A DNA stretch of 64,000 nucleotides, taken from positions 1-64,000 of the forward strand of contig JAFBAL010000037.1 of assembly GCA_019247845.1 (NCBI GenBank), given 5' to 3'. The first letter of the stretch is position 1; each line of letters starts with the position of its first letter. The stretch comes from Alphaproteobacteria bacterium. Lineage in GTDB: Bacteria > Pseudomonadota > Alphaproteobacteria > Micropepsales > Micropepsaceae. Under the pieces are notes generated by a model. The model ran no database searches, was not told the origin of the DNA, and saw nothing but the letters and a program-made list of their open reading frames with translations. Below are positions 1 to 8,323 of the stretch, piece by piece. A program made the position numbers and the translations under genes.

Positions 1-987
1 ATCGATGGCAGCGCGATCGAGAAGCTCGACAGCGCCGGCGCCTGGCTGTTGCTGCGGGCCAAGCGGCAATTCGAAGAGGACGGCGCCGCTGTCGGCGGCT
101 TCACGATCCCAAAGATCTACGAGCCGCTCCTTCACACGCTCGACCGCGACCACGATGCGCCGCCGGTTTCGCTTCCGGTACGCCATGGCCTCAACGCCAT
201 GCTCACGCGCATCGGACGCGCCACCGTCCATGCGCTGCAGCAGGGCCGCGACATGCTCGGCTATCTCGGCAACATCACGGTCGAGACGATCTACGTCATC
301 GGCCCGCAGAAGCAGCTGCGCTGGGTTGCCTTCACGCACCAGGTCGAAGAGACCGGGATCAATGCACTGCCGATCGTCGGCCTGCTCTCCTTCCTGATCG
401 GCATCGTGCTCGCCTATCAGGGCGCCGACCAGCTGCGCCGGTTCGGCGCCGAGATCTTCACCATCAACCTGCTCGGCGTCGGCGTGCTGCGCGAGCTGGG
501 CGGTCTCGTCACCGCCATCATCATCGCCGGCCGCTCGGGCTCGGCCTTCACCGCGCAGATCGGCACCATGAAGGTGAACGAGGAGATCGACGCGCTGCAG
601 ACCATCGGGCTGAACACCTTCGACGTGCTGGTGCTGCCGCGGGTGCTGGGCCTTCTGATCGCGCTGCCGTTCCTCACCCTCTATGCCGACATCATGGCGA
701 TGATCGGCGGCGCGGTGATGTGCTATTTCGACCTCGGCATCACCGTGCCGGTGTTCATGCGCCAGCTGCATCAGGCGGTGACGATGAACACCTTCCTGGT
801 CGGCGTCATCAAGGCGCCGGTCTTCGCCATCGTGATCGGCCTGGTCGGCTGCTTCGAAGGGCTTCAGGTCGAGCGCAATGCCGCCAGCGTCGGCAAGCTC
901 ACCACCCGCTCGGTGGTGGAGTCGGTATTCCTGGTGATCGTGCTCGACGCCGGCTTCTCGATCCTGTTCTCGATATTGAAGATCTGA
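1..987 (+). CDS. mlaE: MlaE-family ABC transporter permease with STAS-like N-terminus (5' truncated by window)
   Basis: Inner-membrane permease of an MCE-type phospholipid transport ABC system. The frame is open from base 1, so the true start lies outside the window. The first ~25 codons (IDGSAIEKLDSAGAWLLL) look like the end of a STAS domain, known at the N-terminus of many alphaproteobacterial MlaE proteins. The hydrophobic MlaE domain follows, with the family motifs VGLLSFLIGIVLAYQG, LRELGGLVTAIIIAGRSGSA and MKVNEEIDALQTIG, then several membrane segments to the end. The ATPase gene starts 2 bp after the stop, so the two are surely co-transcribed. Function is by family; the substrate is inferred to be phospholipid. 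Confidence 0.93.
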   Translation: MDGSAIEKLDSAGAWLLLRAKRQFEEDGAAVGGFTIPKIYEPLLHTLDRDHDAPPVSLPVRHGLNAMLTRIGRATVHALQQGRDMLGYLGNITVETIYVIGPQKQLRWVAFTHQVEETGINALPIVGLLSFLIGIVLAYQGADQLRRFGAEIFTINLLGVGVLRELGGLVTAIIIAGRSGSAFTAQIGTMKVNEEIDALQTIGLNTFDVLVLPRVLGLLIALPFLTLYADIMAMIGGAVMCYFDLGITVPVFMRQLHQAVTMNTFLVGVIKAPVFAIVIGLVGCFEGLQVERNAASVGKLTTRSVVESVFLVIVLDAGFSILFSILKI

Positions 988-989
988 CG

Positions 990-1772
990 ATGGGCGGGAG
1001 AGGCGAGCGCGAAGTCGTGATCAGGGTCCGGGGCGTGGTCAACGCCTTTGCCGGCCAGGTCATCCATGACGGCATCGACCTCGACGTCTATCGCGGCGAG
1101 GTCCTAGGGGTGGTCGGCGGCTCGGGCGCGGGCAAATCGGTGCTCCTGCGCACCATCATCGGGCTGAACAAGCCCAAGGAGGGGACGGTCGAGGTGTTCG
1201 GCGAGGATCCGGCGCCGCATCGCGAGCGGCCCGAGAACTCGGTGCAGATGCGCTGGGGCGTGCTGTTCCAGGAGGGCGCGCTGTTCTCGTCGCAGACCGT
1301 GGCCGAGAACATCCAGGTCCCTTTGCGCGAATATCTCAAGATGGACCAGGAGCTGATGAACGAGATCACCTCGATGAAGCTCTCGATGGTGGGCCTGCCC
1401 GACAACGCGGCACGCAAATATCCGTCGGAGCTCTCCGGCGGCATGAAGAAGCGCGCAGGGTTGGCGCGCGCGCTGGCCGCCGATCCCGAGCTCGTCTTCC
1501 TCGACGAGCCGACCGCGGGCCTCGATCCGATCTCGGCCAACCAGTTCGACGTGCTGGTCAAGGACCTGCAGAAGAGCTTGGGGCTGACCGTCTTCATGGT
1601 GACCCACGACCTCGACACGCTCCGCGCGACGACCGACCGCATCGCGGTCCTGGTCAACAAGAAGATCAAGGTCGGCACGATCGACGAACTCACGCGCGAT
1701 CCCGATCCGTGGATCCAGGAATATTTCTCCGGCCCGCGCGGACGCGCCGCGATCGCCGGGGGGGAGGCTTAA
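990..1772 (+). CDS. mlaF: MCE-system ABC transporter ATP-binding protein (MlaF family)
   Basis: Cytoplasmic ATPase partner of the upstream permease, 260 residues, the usual length for MlaF. Walker A GGSGAGKS (Lys49), ABC signature LSGG starting at residue 148, Walker B LVFLDEP (Asp172-Glu173) and a switch His in MVTHD are all intact. The ATG at 990 is chosen because it sits 2 bp after the permease stop and leaves a standard beta-strand start; the frame is open further upstream but that overlaps the permease. The next gene starts 3 bp after the stop. It energises lipid transport between the inner and outer membranes together with the MlaD-like protein. Confidence 0.95.
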   Translation: MGGRGEREVVIRVRGVVNAFAGQVIHDGIDLDVYRGEVLGVVGGSGAGKSVLLRTIIGLNKPKEGTVEVFGEDPAPHRERPENSVQMRWGVLFQEGALFSSQTVAENIQVPLREYLKMDQELMNEITSMKLSMVGLPDNAARKYPSELSGGMKKRAGLARALAADPELVFLDEPTAGLDPISANQFDVLVKDLQKSLGLTVFMVTHDLDTLRATTDRIAVLVNKKIKVGTIDELTRDPDPWIQEYFSGPRGRAAIAGGEA

Positions 1773-1775
1773 GCG

Positions 1776-2645
1776 ATGGAAACCAAAGCGAACTACGTGG
1801 CGGTCGGCGCCTTCGTGCTGATCTGCATGGTCGGCCTGGTGGTCACGCTGCTCTGGCTCGCGGGCGCGCAGTACAGCCAGGAATACGTCTACTACCAGAC
1901 CTATTTCAAAGGCCCGGTAACCGGCCTCGGCGACGGTACGACGGTGCGCTACAACGGCATCGACGTCGGCCGGGTGAAGGAGCTCAACTTCGACCCCAAC
2001 GATCCGCAGAAGGTCGTCGCCAAGCTGCAGCTGAAGCCCGACCTGCACATCCGCGTGGATTCGGAAGCGACCATCGAGAGCGAAGGCCTGACCGGAGGCT
2101 CCTACGTCGAGATCAGCGGCGGCAAGAAGGACTCGGCCGAGCTGGTGCCCGCCTATCCGGGCCAGGTGCCGGTGATCAAGTCGAGCCAGTCCACCCTGCA
2201 GCAGCTGGCGCAGAGCGCGCCCAAGCTGATGGAGAAGCTCAACAACGCCGCCGACAAGATCAACGACCTTTTGAACGAGAAGAACCGCAAGGCCTTCGGC
2301 AACATCTTAGGGAATCTCGACCAGACCACCGCGGCGCTGGCGCGGCGCTCGAAGGACATCGACGCGCTGCTGGCCAATTTCTCGGCCGCCTCGGCCAAGC
2401 TCAACGACGCTTCCGGCAAGATCGGGCCGACGATCACCGAGGCCGATCTCACCTTGAAGAAGTTCGGCAAGCTTTCCGACGACGCCGACGCCTTCGTCAA
2501 CGGCGAGGGCCTCGGCCAGCTGACCGACCTGGTGCGCGAGTCGCGTGGGCTGGTGCAGAGCCTGACGCGGCTCTCCAACGAGCTTGACCGCCAGCCGACC
2601 AAGCTCCTCTTTGGCGACCGTCACAAGGGATACACACCCAAATGA
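1776..2645 (+). CDS. mlaD: MCE-domain substrate-binding protein (MlaD family)
   Basis: Periplasmic, membrane-anchored lipid-binding component, 289 residues. A single N-terminal membrane segment (about residues 9-31) is followed by the MCE domain (about 38-115; motifs GPVTGLGDGTTVRYNGIDVG and GLTGGSYVEI) and then a long helical, Asn/Asp/Lys-rich region suited to coiled coil. This one-TM, one-MCE plus helix architecture is typical of alphaproteobacterial MlaD/Ttg2C proteins. The stop overlaps the next start by 4 bp (ATGA), so the lipoprotein is translationally coupled. MCE proteins form hexameric rings that hold lipid in transit; that part is family knowledge. Confidence 0.94.
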   Translation: METKANYVAVGAFVLICMVGLVVTLLWLAGAQYSQEYVYYQTYFKGPVTGLGDGTTVRYNGIDVGRVKELNFDPNDPQKVVAKLQLKPDLHIRVDSEATIESEGLTGGSYVEISGGKKDSAELVPAYPGQVPVIKSSQSTLQQLAQSAPKLMEKLNNAADKINDLLNEKNRKAFGNILGNLDQTTAALARRSKDIDALLANFSAASAKLNDASGKIGPTITEADLTLKKFGKLSDDADAFVNGEGLGQLTDLVRESRGLVQSLTRLSNELDRQPTKLLFGDRHKGYTPK

Positions 2646-3289
2646 ACACGATCGACCGCCGTGCCGTGCTCACCGGCACAACCGACCGCCGCACCGTCCT
2701 TCTTGGCGCCGGAGCGCTGATGCTCGCCGGCTGCAGCGACCTCATCGGGCCGAGCAACACGACGCAGCAGCTCTACGTGCTGCATCCGACCGGCGGCGCC
2801 GCCGTCGCGGGACCCAAGGTCGACTTCTCGCTCGCGGTGTCGACCTCGACCTCGTCGCAGCATCTGGCCAGCGCGCGCATCGCGCTGGTCCAGCCCAACG
2901 GCGCGCTCGACGTCTATGCGGACTCCGCCTGGACCGACCGGCTGCCGACCCTGGTGCAGAACTCGCTGGTCGAGGCGTTCGAGAATTCGGGGCGGATCGC
3001 CGCGGTGTCCGGCGACGGCGAGGGCTTCCATGCCGATTATTTCCTGGAAGCCGAGATCCGCGATTTCGAGGCGCATTACGACGTCGCCGACGGCATCCCG
3101 ACGGTATGGGTGCGCATCGCCGCCAAGCTCGCGCCGACCAAGGGCCGCGAGATCATCGCCAACCTGAACTCGGTGCACCAGGTGCGGGCGACGGCCAACG
3201 CCGTGCCCGCCGTGGTGCAGGCCTTCGACCAGGCGGTGGGGCAGGTGTTCTCCGAGATCGTCAACTGGGCGCTCGCGGCGGCCGCGTAG
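2642..3289 (+). CDS. ABC-type transport auxiliary lipoprotein (PqiC/ABC_trans_aux-like)
   Basis: Lipoprotein accompanying MCE transporters, 215 residues. A twin-arginine-like basic start leads into a hydrophobic stretch and a lipobox (LAGC, Cys31). The N-terminus holds a near duplication (DRRAVLTGT / DRRTVLLGA), which leaves some doubt about which Met is used. The mature part has the ABC_trans_aux pattern (QLYVLHP near the start; SARIALVQPNGALDVYADSAWTDRLP; a C-terminal FSEIVNWAL helix). Members of this family are thought to act at the outer membrane or span the periplasm for the MCE complex. It is the last gene of the transporter set, coupled to mlaD. Confidence 0.86.
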   Translation: MNTIDRRAVLTGTTDRRTVLLGAGALMLAGCSDLIGPSNTTQQLYVLHPTGGAAVAGPKVDFSLAVSTSTSSQHLASARIALVQPNGALDVYADSAWTDRLPTLVQNSLVEAFENSGRIAAVSGDGEGFHADYFLEAEIRDFEAHYDVADGIPTVWVRIAAKLAPTKGREIIANLNSVHQVRATANAVPAVVQAFDQAVGQVFSEIVNWALAAAA

Positions 3290-3314
3290 GGGCGCGCGCG
3301 AACGAGGGGGGACC

Positions 3315-4208
3315 ATGGCAAAGACGGAAATCACCAACCAGTCGGCGGTCGACTTCGATCTCTTCAAGCCCGTCGACCCCGAGATCGCGGGACTCTACGA
3401 GCAGCTCGTGAACAAGGCGACGAGCACGATCGCCTGGTACGCGAACGAGCGCAGGTATATGCGCGTCAGGACGCTCTGGATCCGCCGCACCGCCGTGCTG
3501 GCGCTCGGCGCGTCGGCGGGTCTGGTGGCGCTCCAGGCCGGGAATTTCCCGATCTCGATCCCCGCGCTCCACGGCGTGCCGCCGATCCCCACCAACGTGC
3601 TCGAGCTGGTGTTCGCAGGACTGGGGTCCGGCGTGCTCGTGCTGGACAAGCTCTTCGGCTATTCGACCGGCTGGGTGCGCTACATGCTGGCCGAGCTGGC
3701 GGTGCAGCGCGCGCTCGACGACTTCAAGGTCGATTGGACCATCGCCACGATGGCGCAGAAGCAGGCCGGCACCCCGGCGGGCGCGCCGGTCGCGCCGCCC
3801 GCCCCGCAGCCGCCGTCGGGCGTCGCCGTGCTGCAGCAGCTCCTCAAGGCGTTTTCCGCCAAGGTCGATTCCATCGTCGGCGACGAGACGCAGCAATGGG
3901 TGATCGAGTTCCAGTCGAGCATGGCGCTGCTGCAGAAGTCCGCGAAGGACGCGCAGCCCGCCAGCGTCTACGGCTCGATCAGCTTGACCGTCAGCCGCGG
4001 CACCGGTGTCGATCCCGACATCGTGGTCGAGATCGACGGGCAGAAGCGCGCCGAAACCACCGCCAGGACCATCGTCCTGTCCAACGTCCTGGCCGGCATC
4101 CACGGCATCAAGGTCACAGGCAAGAATGCGGGCAACACGGTGGAGAACTCCGCCGCCGTTACGGTGACGGCCAATTCGGTCGTTTCGGTGCAGGTGTCCC
4201 TGCCGTAG
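3315..4208 (+). CDS. SLATT-like 2TM membrane protein with C-terminal Ig/PEGA-like domain
   Basis: 297 residues, starting at an ATG 9 bp after a purine-rich GAGGGGGG ribosome-binding site. Residues ~25-140 have the layout of SLATT domains: an amphipathic helix with basic residues (WYANERRYMRVRTLW), two hydrophobic helices (~59-76 and ~94-112) and a terminal helix with the characteristic LDKLFGYSTGWVRYMLAE then FKVDW. A Pro/Ala linker (~150-170) and helical part follow. Residues ~217-297 look like a small beta-sandwich of PEGA type (VDPDIVVEIDGQKRAET; GIHGIKVTGKNAGNTV). SLATT proteins are membrane effectors usually paired with nucleotide-sensing or second-messenger systems; none is adjacent here. 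The gene lies 25 bp after the MCE operon. The domain calls are by eye. Confidence 0.6.
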   Translation: MAKTEITNQSAVDFDLFKPVDPEIAGLYEQLVNKATSTIAWYANERRYMRVRTLWIRRTAVLALGASAGLVALQAGNFPISIPALHGVPPIPTNVLELVFAGLGSGVLVLDKLFGYSTGWVRYMLAELAVQRALDDFKVDWTIATMAQKQAGTPAGAPVAPPAPQPPSGVAVLQQLLKAFSAKVDSIVGDETQQWVIEFQSSMALLQKSAKDAQPASVYGSISLTVSRGTGVDPDIVVEIDGQKRAETTARTIVLSNVLAGIHGIKVTGKNAGNTVENSAAVTVTANSVVSVQVSLP

Positions 4209-4230
4209 GAAAAGGGCGGAGGGAAAGGCT

Positions 4231-4322
4231 GGCTTGCCAGGCGTAGCGACGCGGGCAACAGCCCAGGTTTTGCCCTTCGGGCTACGCCGGGCGGTCTCCG
4301 CGCCGCTTGCGCGTCGCGAAGA
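4231..4322. repeat. Intergenic hairpin repeat, copy A
   Basis: Intergenic palindromic element. The arms GCCAGGCGTAGC and GCTACGCCGGGC pair almost perfectly, with a smaller CCC-TTCG-GGG hairpin between. It shares a 21-bp exact core (4272-4292) and flanking similarity with copy B at 9101-9195, and both sit directly after a stop codon. It resembles REP-type dispersed repeats. Confidence 0.7.
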
Positions 4323-4382
4323 CTGGAACCATTCACCTGTCCTCTCCGTTTATCCAAGGACTTGGAATGCGGAGATTTTCGA

Positions 4383-4562
4383 ATGTTAAGGTGGGCTTTC
4401 ATCTTCCTGGTGGTGGGCTTGATCGCCGCCGTGCTCGGTTTCACCAACGTGGCCGGCGCGTCGATCGAGATCGCCAAGATCCTGTTCTTCATCTTCATGG
4501 TCATCTTCCTGGTGCTGCTGGTGGCCGGAATCACCGTCGGACGACGCGTAAGCGGCGGATAG
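4383..4562 (+). CDS. DUF1328 family small membrane protein
   Basis: 59-residue protein with two hydrophobic helices (about 4-22 and 31-52) separated by a short polar turn, ending GRRVSGG. Length, helix spacing, the start MLRWAFIFLVVGLIAAVLGF and the C-terminal GRR match DUF1328 (YtjA-like), common in proteobacteria and often stress-responsive. The ATG at 4383 is preceded by GGAG at a good distance; a longer in-frame start upstream has no such site. Inner membrane location is inferred. It stands alone between two unrelated genes. Confidence 0.88.
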   Translation: MLRWAFIFLVVGLIAAVLGFTNVAGASIEIAKILFFIFMVIFLVLLVAGITVGRRVSGG

Positions 4563-4621
4563 CGTACCTACCCGTGCTGCCTCCTGCTTGCTAGACTCTC
4601 CGGCAGGCAGGAGGCGGGGGC

Positions 4622-5761
4622 ATGAGGCAGTTCGTTTTTTTCGTCACGGCGTTGGTGTTGTCCGGCTGCGCCGCCGAGGTGCCGAACTGCGGCGGCTGCG
4701 CGGGCCAGGCTCGCATGGGCGACGTGCGCCTGAACGACATCGTCACGGTCGGCACCCACAATAGCTACAAGCAGGCGATCGATCCCAGGCTCTTCGCGGC
4801 GCTGATGCAGAAAGCGCCCAAGCTCGCGCCCGCGCTCGACTATTCGCACGCCTCGCTCACCGACCAGCTGAACGACGGCGCGCGCGCCATCGAGATCGAC
4901 GTCGCCTACGACCCTCAAGGCGGGCTGTTCGCCCATCCGCTGGGGGCGGCGCTTGTGGGCGAGACGCTGCCCGACGGCTATGCGCAAGCGATGTCCAAGC
5001 CAGGCTTCAAGGTGCTGCACGTCCAGGACTTCGATTTCCGCTCGAGCTGCATCGCGCTGCGCGACTGCCTCGCGATCCTCAAAGGCTGGTCGCGCGCGCA
5101 TCCGGACCACGTGCCGATCCTCGTCACCTTCAACGCCAAGGACGATTCGCTTCCGGGCTATACCCAGGTGCTGAAGTTCGACGCCGCGGCGTTCGATGCC
5201 TTCGACGCCGAAATCCGCAGCGTCCTGGATCCGAAGGACCTCATCACGCCCGACGACGTGCAAGGCACAGCGCCCAGCTTGCGCGAGGCGGTGACGACGA
5301 AGGGCTGGCCCACGCTCGCCGCCTCGCGCGGCAAGTTCATCTTGGCCCTCGACGAGCAGGGCGAGAAGCGCGCGCTCTACCGGGGAGCGCGCAAGTCGCT
5401 CGAAGGCCGCGTGATGTTCATCGACGCGCCGCCGGGTTCGCCCACAGCCGCCTTCCGCGTGATGAACGAGGCGCTGACGGATACCGCCGCGATCACCGCC
5501 GCCGTGAAAGCGGGCTTCCTGGTGCGCACCCGCGCCGATGCCGACACGGTCGAGGCGCGCGCCAACGACACGCGCCGCCGCGATGCCGCGCTGGCCTCCG
5601 GCGCGCAATATATCTCGACCGATTACATGCGGCCCGACTTCCGCTTCGGGCCGTATGAGGTGCGCTTGCCCCAGGGCGTTGTTGCGGCCTGCAATCCGGT
5701 ACGCGCCGCCCATTGCGGTCCGCTGCCGGAATTCAACTTCGAACTTATCTCAAACTACTGA
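4622..5761 (+). CDS. Ca2+-dependent phosphoinositide phospholipase C-like lipoprotein
   Basis: 379-residue secreted lipoprotein (signal peptide with lipobox LSGC, Cys16). It matches the PI-PLC-C1-like family: GTHNSYKQ carries the first catalytic His, DGARAIEIDVAYD the metal-binding Glu/Asp, and FAHPLG the second His; a TIM-barrel continues with VLHVQDFDF, PILVTFNAKDD and ISTDYMRPDF near the end. These are phosphodiesterases for inositol phospholipids or glycerophosphodiester-like substrates; the real substrate is unknown. ATG at 4622 follows a GAGGCGGGGG ribosome-binding site. Confidence 0.82.
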   Translation: MRQFVFFVTALVLSGCAAEVPNCGGCAGQARMGDVRLNDIVTVGTHNSYKQAIDPRLFAALMQKAPKLAPALDYSHASLTDQLNDGARAIEIDVAYDPQGGLFAHPLGAALVGETLPDGYAQAMSKPGFKVLHVQDFDFRSSCIALRDCLAILKGWSRAHPDHVPILVTFNAKDDSLPGYTQVLKFDAAAFDAFDAEIRSVLDPKDLITPDDVQGTAPSLREAVTTKGWPTLAASRGKFILALDEQGEKRALYRGARKSLEGRVMFIDAPPGSPTAAFRVMNEALTDTAAITAAVKAGFLVRTRADADTVEARANDTRRRDAALASGAQYISTDYMRPDFRFGPYEVRLPQGVVAACNPVRAAHCGPLPEFNFELISNY

Positions 5762-5790
5762 TCGCGGCCGCCGCGCAAGCTGGAGTTTTC

Positions 5791-6723
5791 ATGAAGAACC
5801 GCATCACCGAGCTGCTCGGCGTCGAATACCCGATCGTCCAGGCGCCGATGGGCTGGATCGCGCGCTCGCCGCTCGCATCCGCCGTGTCTAACGCCGGCGG
5901 CATGGGCATCATCGAGACATCGTCGGGCGAGCTCGACGCGATCAAGGGCGAGATCCAGAAGATGCGCGCGCTGACGTCGAAGCCCTTCGGCGTCAACGTC
6001 GCGCTCGCTTTCGTGCGCGATCCCGGCATCGTGCAGTTCATCATCGACCAGGGCGTGAAGTTCGTCACCACCTCGGCCGGCGATCCGCAGAAGATCGTGG
6101 GCCCGCTGAAAGAGGCCGGGCTCACCGTCTTCCACGTCGTGCCGTCGTTGAAAGCCGCGCTGCGGGCGGTGGATTGCGGCGTCGATGGGCTGGTGGTCGA
6201 AGGCGGCGAAGGCGGCGGCTTCAAGAACCCGCGCGAGGTGGCCACGATGGTGCTGTTGCCGCTGGTCTGCGAGAAGGTGCGCGTTCCGGTGATCGCCGCG
6301 GGCGGCATCGTCGACGGACGCACGATGGCCGCGGCCTTCGCGCTCGGCGCCGAAGGCGTCCAGATGGGCACGCGCATGGTCTCGTCGGCGGAGTCGCCGG
6401 TGCATGCGAACTGGAAGAACGCGATCCTTGCCGCGCAGGAGACCGACACGGTGTTCCTGAACCGCTTCGGGCCGGGGCCGGCGTTGCGCGCGCTGCGCAC
6501 CGACAAGACGACGCGTTTCGAGAAGGAGCCGCCCGAGAACGTGATGGGCGAGTTCCGCAACGCGCTGGCGCTCTATTTCGGCGGCGACATGGAAGCGTCG
6601 ATCGCGCTGTCGGGCCAGGTCGCGGGGCGCATCGACGCGGTCAAGCCGGTGGCCGAGATCATCGCCGAGACCGTCGCCGAGTTCGAGGCGACGGTCGCAA
6701 GCCTCGGCCGGCGGTATGGCTGA
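5791..6723 (+). CDS. NAD(P)H-dependent flavin oxidoreductase (nitronate monooxygenase family)
   Basis: 310-residue FMN-dependent TIM-barrel enzyme. The opening YPIVQAPMGWIA and the phosphate-binding AAGGIVDGRTMAAAFALGAEGVQMGTR are diagnostic. The loop that reads QGxEAGGH in classical nitronate monooxygenase and FabK reads VEGGEGGGFKNP here, so the usual catalytic His is replaced by Phe; classical nitronate oxidation is therefore doubtful and the substrate unknown. ATG 5791 has GGAG 6 bp upstream. The stop overlaps the next frame's ATG by 8 bp. Confidence 0.87.
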   Translation: MKNRITELLGVEYPIVQAPMGWIARSPLASAVSNAGGMGIIETSSGELDAIKGEIQKMRALTSKPFGVNVALAFVRDPGIVQFIIDQGVKFVTTSAGDPQKIVGPLKEAGLTVFHVVPSLKAALRAVDCGVDGLVVEGGEGGGFKNPREVATMVLLPLVCEKVRVPVIAAGGIVDGRTMAAAFALGAEGVQMGTRMVSSAESPVHANWKNAILAAQETDTVFLNRFGPGPALRALRTDKTTRFEKEPPENVMGEFRNALALYFGGDMEASIALSGQVAGRIDAVKPVAEIIAETVAEFEATVASLGRRYG

Positions 6724-7670
6724 GGCCCACGAGGCAAGGCCGCCGCGGCGCATCATCGAAATCGGCGAGGACGGCGCGCACCTCCTGCCCGATCTCGCGC
6801 AGCGCTTCTCCGGCGGCGTCGTGGTACGGCTCGGCCCCGGCGACTTCGTACTCGACCGCACGATCCGGATCGGCTCCAACACCGAGATCCATGGCGCGGG
6901 AATGCAGCGCACGCGGCTGGTCCTGAAGCCCGGCGCCAACTGCCATCTCCTGTCCAACGCCGATCCCGTCGGCGGCAACAGGTCGATCGTGCTTGCCGGA
7001 TTCTCGGTGCACGGCAACGCGGCGTCGCAGCAGCGTCCCGAAGGCCATCGCGCGACGACCTATGCCTGCGGCATGCATCTCGCCCATGTGCGCTCGCTGC
7101 GCGCGGCCGATCGGCGTTCGACGATATCCGCCAGACCGCGTTGCACCTGTCCTATTGCGAAGGCGTCGAGGCGCTCGGCATCGTGGCCGGCCGTGTCGGA
7201 TGGTCGGGCGTCTCGACGGTGTCCACGACCAATGCCTGGATCGAGGCCGTCGTGCGAGACTCCGGCCGCGACACGATGCATTCGGCCTTCCATGTCGCGG
7301 GCGGCTTCGGGCTCACGCTGCACGCGGTTGCGCAGGACAGCACGGGAAACGGCATCATGCTCGATTCCGTCAACGCCCCCTTGCGCAGCGTGGCGGTCAA
7401 AGGCGGTGCCATGCGCTGCAAGCGCGGCATCGCCGTGGTGGGCGCCCGCGACCACGCGATCGAGGATGAGCTGATCGAAGGACGCTACAGCGGCAACCGC
7501 GAGACGGGCGTGCTGATCTCCAACGCCTCGCACGTCGTGCTGGCGCATGGCGAGGCGTGCGGCAACGGCGAGGCGGGGGTGTGCTTCGGCGGCGAGCGCG
7601 GCGGCAGCGGCTGCGTGGTGAGCGGGAATTCGGCATCACCCACCCCTGGCGCCTGCGCGACGAGACTTGA
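6716..7670 (+). pseudogene. Right-handed parallel beta-helix protein, two frameshifts
   Basis: Beta-helix (pectate-lyase-like fold) protein broken across three frames. Frame 1 from 6716 gives VVVRLGPGDFVLDRTIRIGSN then TEIHGAGMQRTRLVLK, typical first coils. Between about 7100 and 7135 the coding moves to a second frame (FDDIRQTALHLSYCEGVEALGI onward, with VLISNASHVVLAHGEACGNGEAG coils). Near 7620-7635 it moves again to end EFGITHPWRLRDET at the stop 7668-7670. Both shifts are in the same direction, as if one base were lost each time, so either true decay or assembly errors could explain it. It overlaps the flavin oxidoreductase by 8 bp. Function unknown. Confidence 0.72.
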
Positions 7671-7674
7671 CGCG

Positions 7675-7706
7675 AAAAAGGCCGGCGCCGCGAAGCGCCG
7701 GCCTCT
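7675..7706 (-). terminator. Intrinsic terminator of the RcnB-like gene
   Basis: Perfect 10-bp stem AGGCCGGCGC / GCGCCGGCCT with a six-base loop; on the minus strand it is followed by a run of five T. It lies just after the stop of the minus-strand gene ending at 7727. Confidence 0.8.
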
Positions 7707-7726
7707 TCCTCACGTCGGAGTGCGGT

Positions 7727-8161
7727 TTACTCGAACACGTCTTCGGCCGTGTCCTCGACCTGGCCGGTGCGGATGTTCACCAGCAGCAGGTCGTCGCCGT
7801 AGCGTACCCAGCGATAGCCGGGCGCCGGCGCCTGGAGGCCGACCGCGGCGTAGTTGTCGTAGTAATAGGCGTCGGCCAGGAACAGCGCCGGCAGGATCGC
7901 GCCCACCGCCCAGCGGCGATGGCCGTAGCCGCGCGGATAGACGAAGGCCGGGCCGTGGACGCGCACGGTCCAGGCGCCGCGATGCCAGAACTGATGCGGG
8001 CGACGCTCCATCGGGCGCACCATCACCGCGCCGGGATGGCCGGGGCGATGCTTGACCACGACGTCGCCGTGGCGGTTCTCCTTGACGACGGTGGCGGCGT
8101 GGGCGCTCGCGAGCGGGGCTATCAGCGCGAGGGCGGCGATGAGGGGCAGGCTACGTTTCAT
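7727..8161 (-). CDS. RcnB-like secreted protein
   Basis: 144 residues with a cleavable signal peptide (LALIAPLASAHA). The mature part is rich in His, Arg, Tyr and Trp and ends with a YRWVRYGDDLLLVNIRTGQV segment, the hallmark of the RcnB-type family (nickel/cobalt homeostasis in enterobacteria, otherwise uncharacterised). Two short hydrophobic stretches lie in the middle (VGAILPALFLADAYYY). ATG at 8161 follows AGGATTTCC. A good terminator follows the gene. Periplasmic location is inferred; the metal role is only by family name. Confidence 0.75.
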   Translation of the reverse strand: MKRSLPLIAALALIAPLASAHAATVVKENRHGDVVVKHRPGHPGAVMVRPMERRPHQFWHRGAWTVRVHGPAFVYPRGYGHRRWAVGAILPALFLADAYYYDNYAAVGLQAPAPGYRWVRYGDDLLLVNIRTGQVEDTAEDVFE

Positions 8162-8264
8162 GGAAATCCTCCGTATGGGGCAAATGGACGGAAACAGTAA
8201 CGTATTCTGGCCGAAAAGTATCCTTGGCGTAATGTGAGGGCGACCCTTGGCCCGTCGCTTCGGA

Positions 8265-8295
8265 TTGATCTGACCCCTGGGGTCGGGCGCATAAG
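8265..8295 (+). promoter_or_regulatory. MerR-type promoter/operator candidate
   Basis: TTGATC (8265-8270) and CATAAG (8290-8295) are separated by 19 bp, the over-long spacer typical of MerR-regulated promoters. The spacer contains a perfect palindrome GACCCC-T-GGGGTC (8272-8284). It lies 28 bp upstream of the MerR-like start, so autoregulation is plausible. Confidence 0.5.
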
Positions 8296-8323
8296 CTTGC
8301 GGCCATCGAGAAAGATCGAGTCG

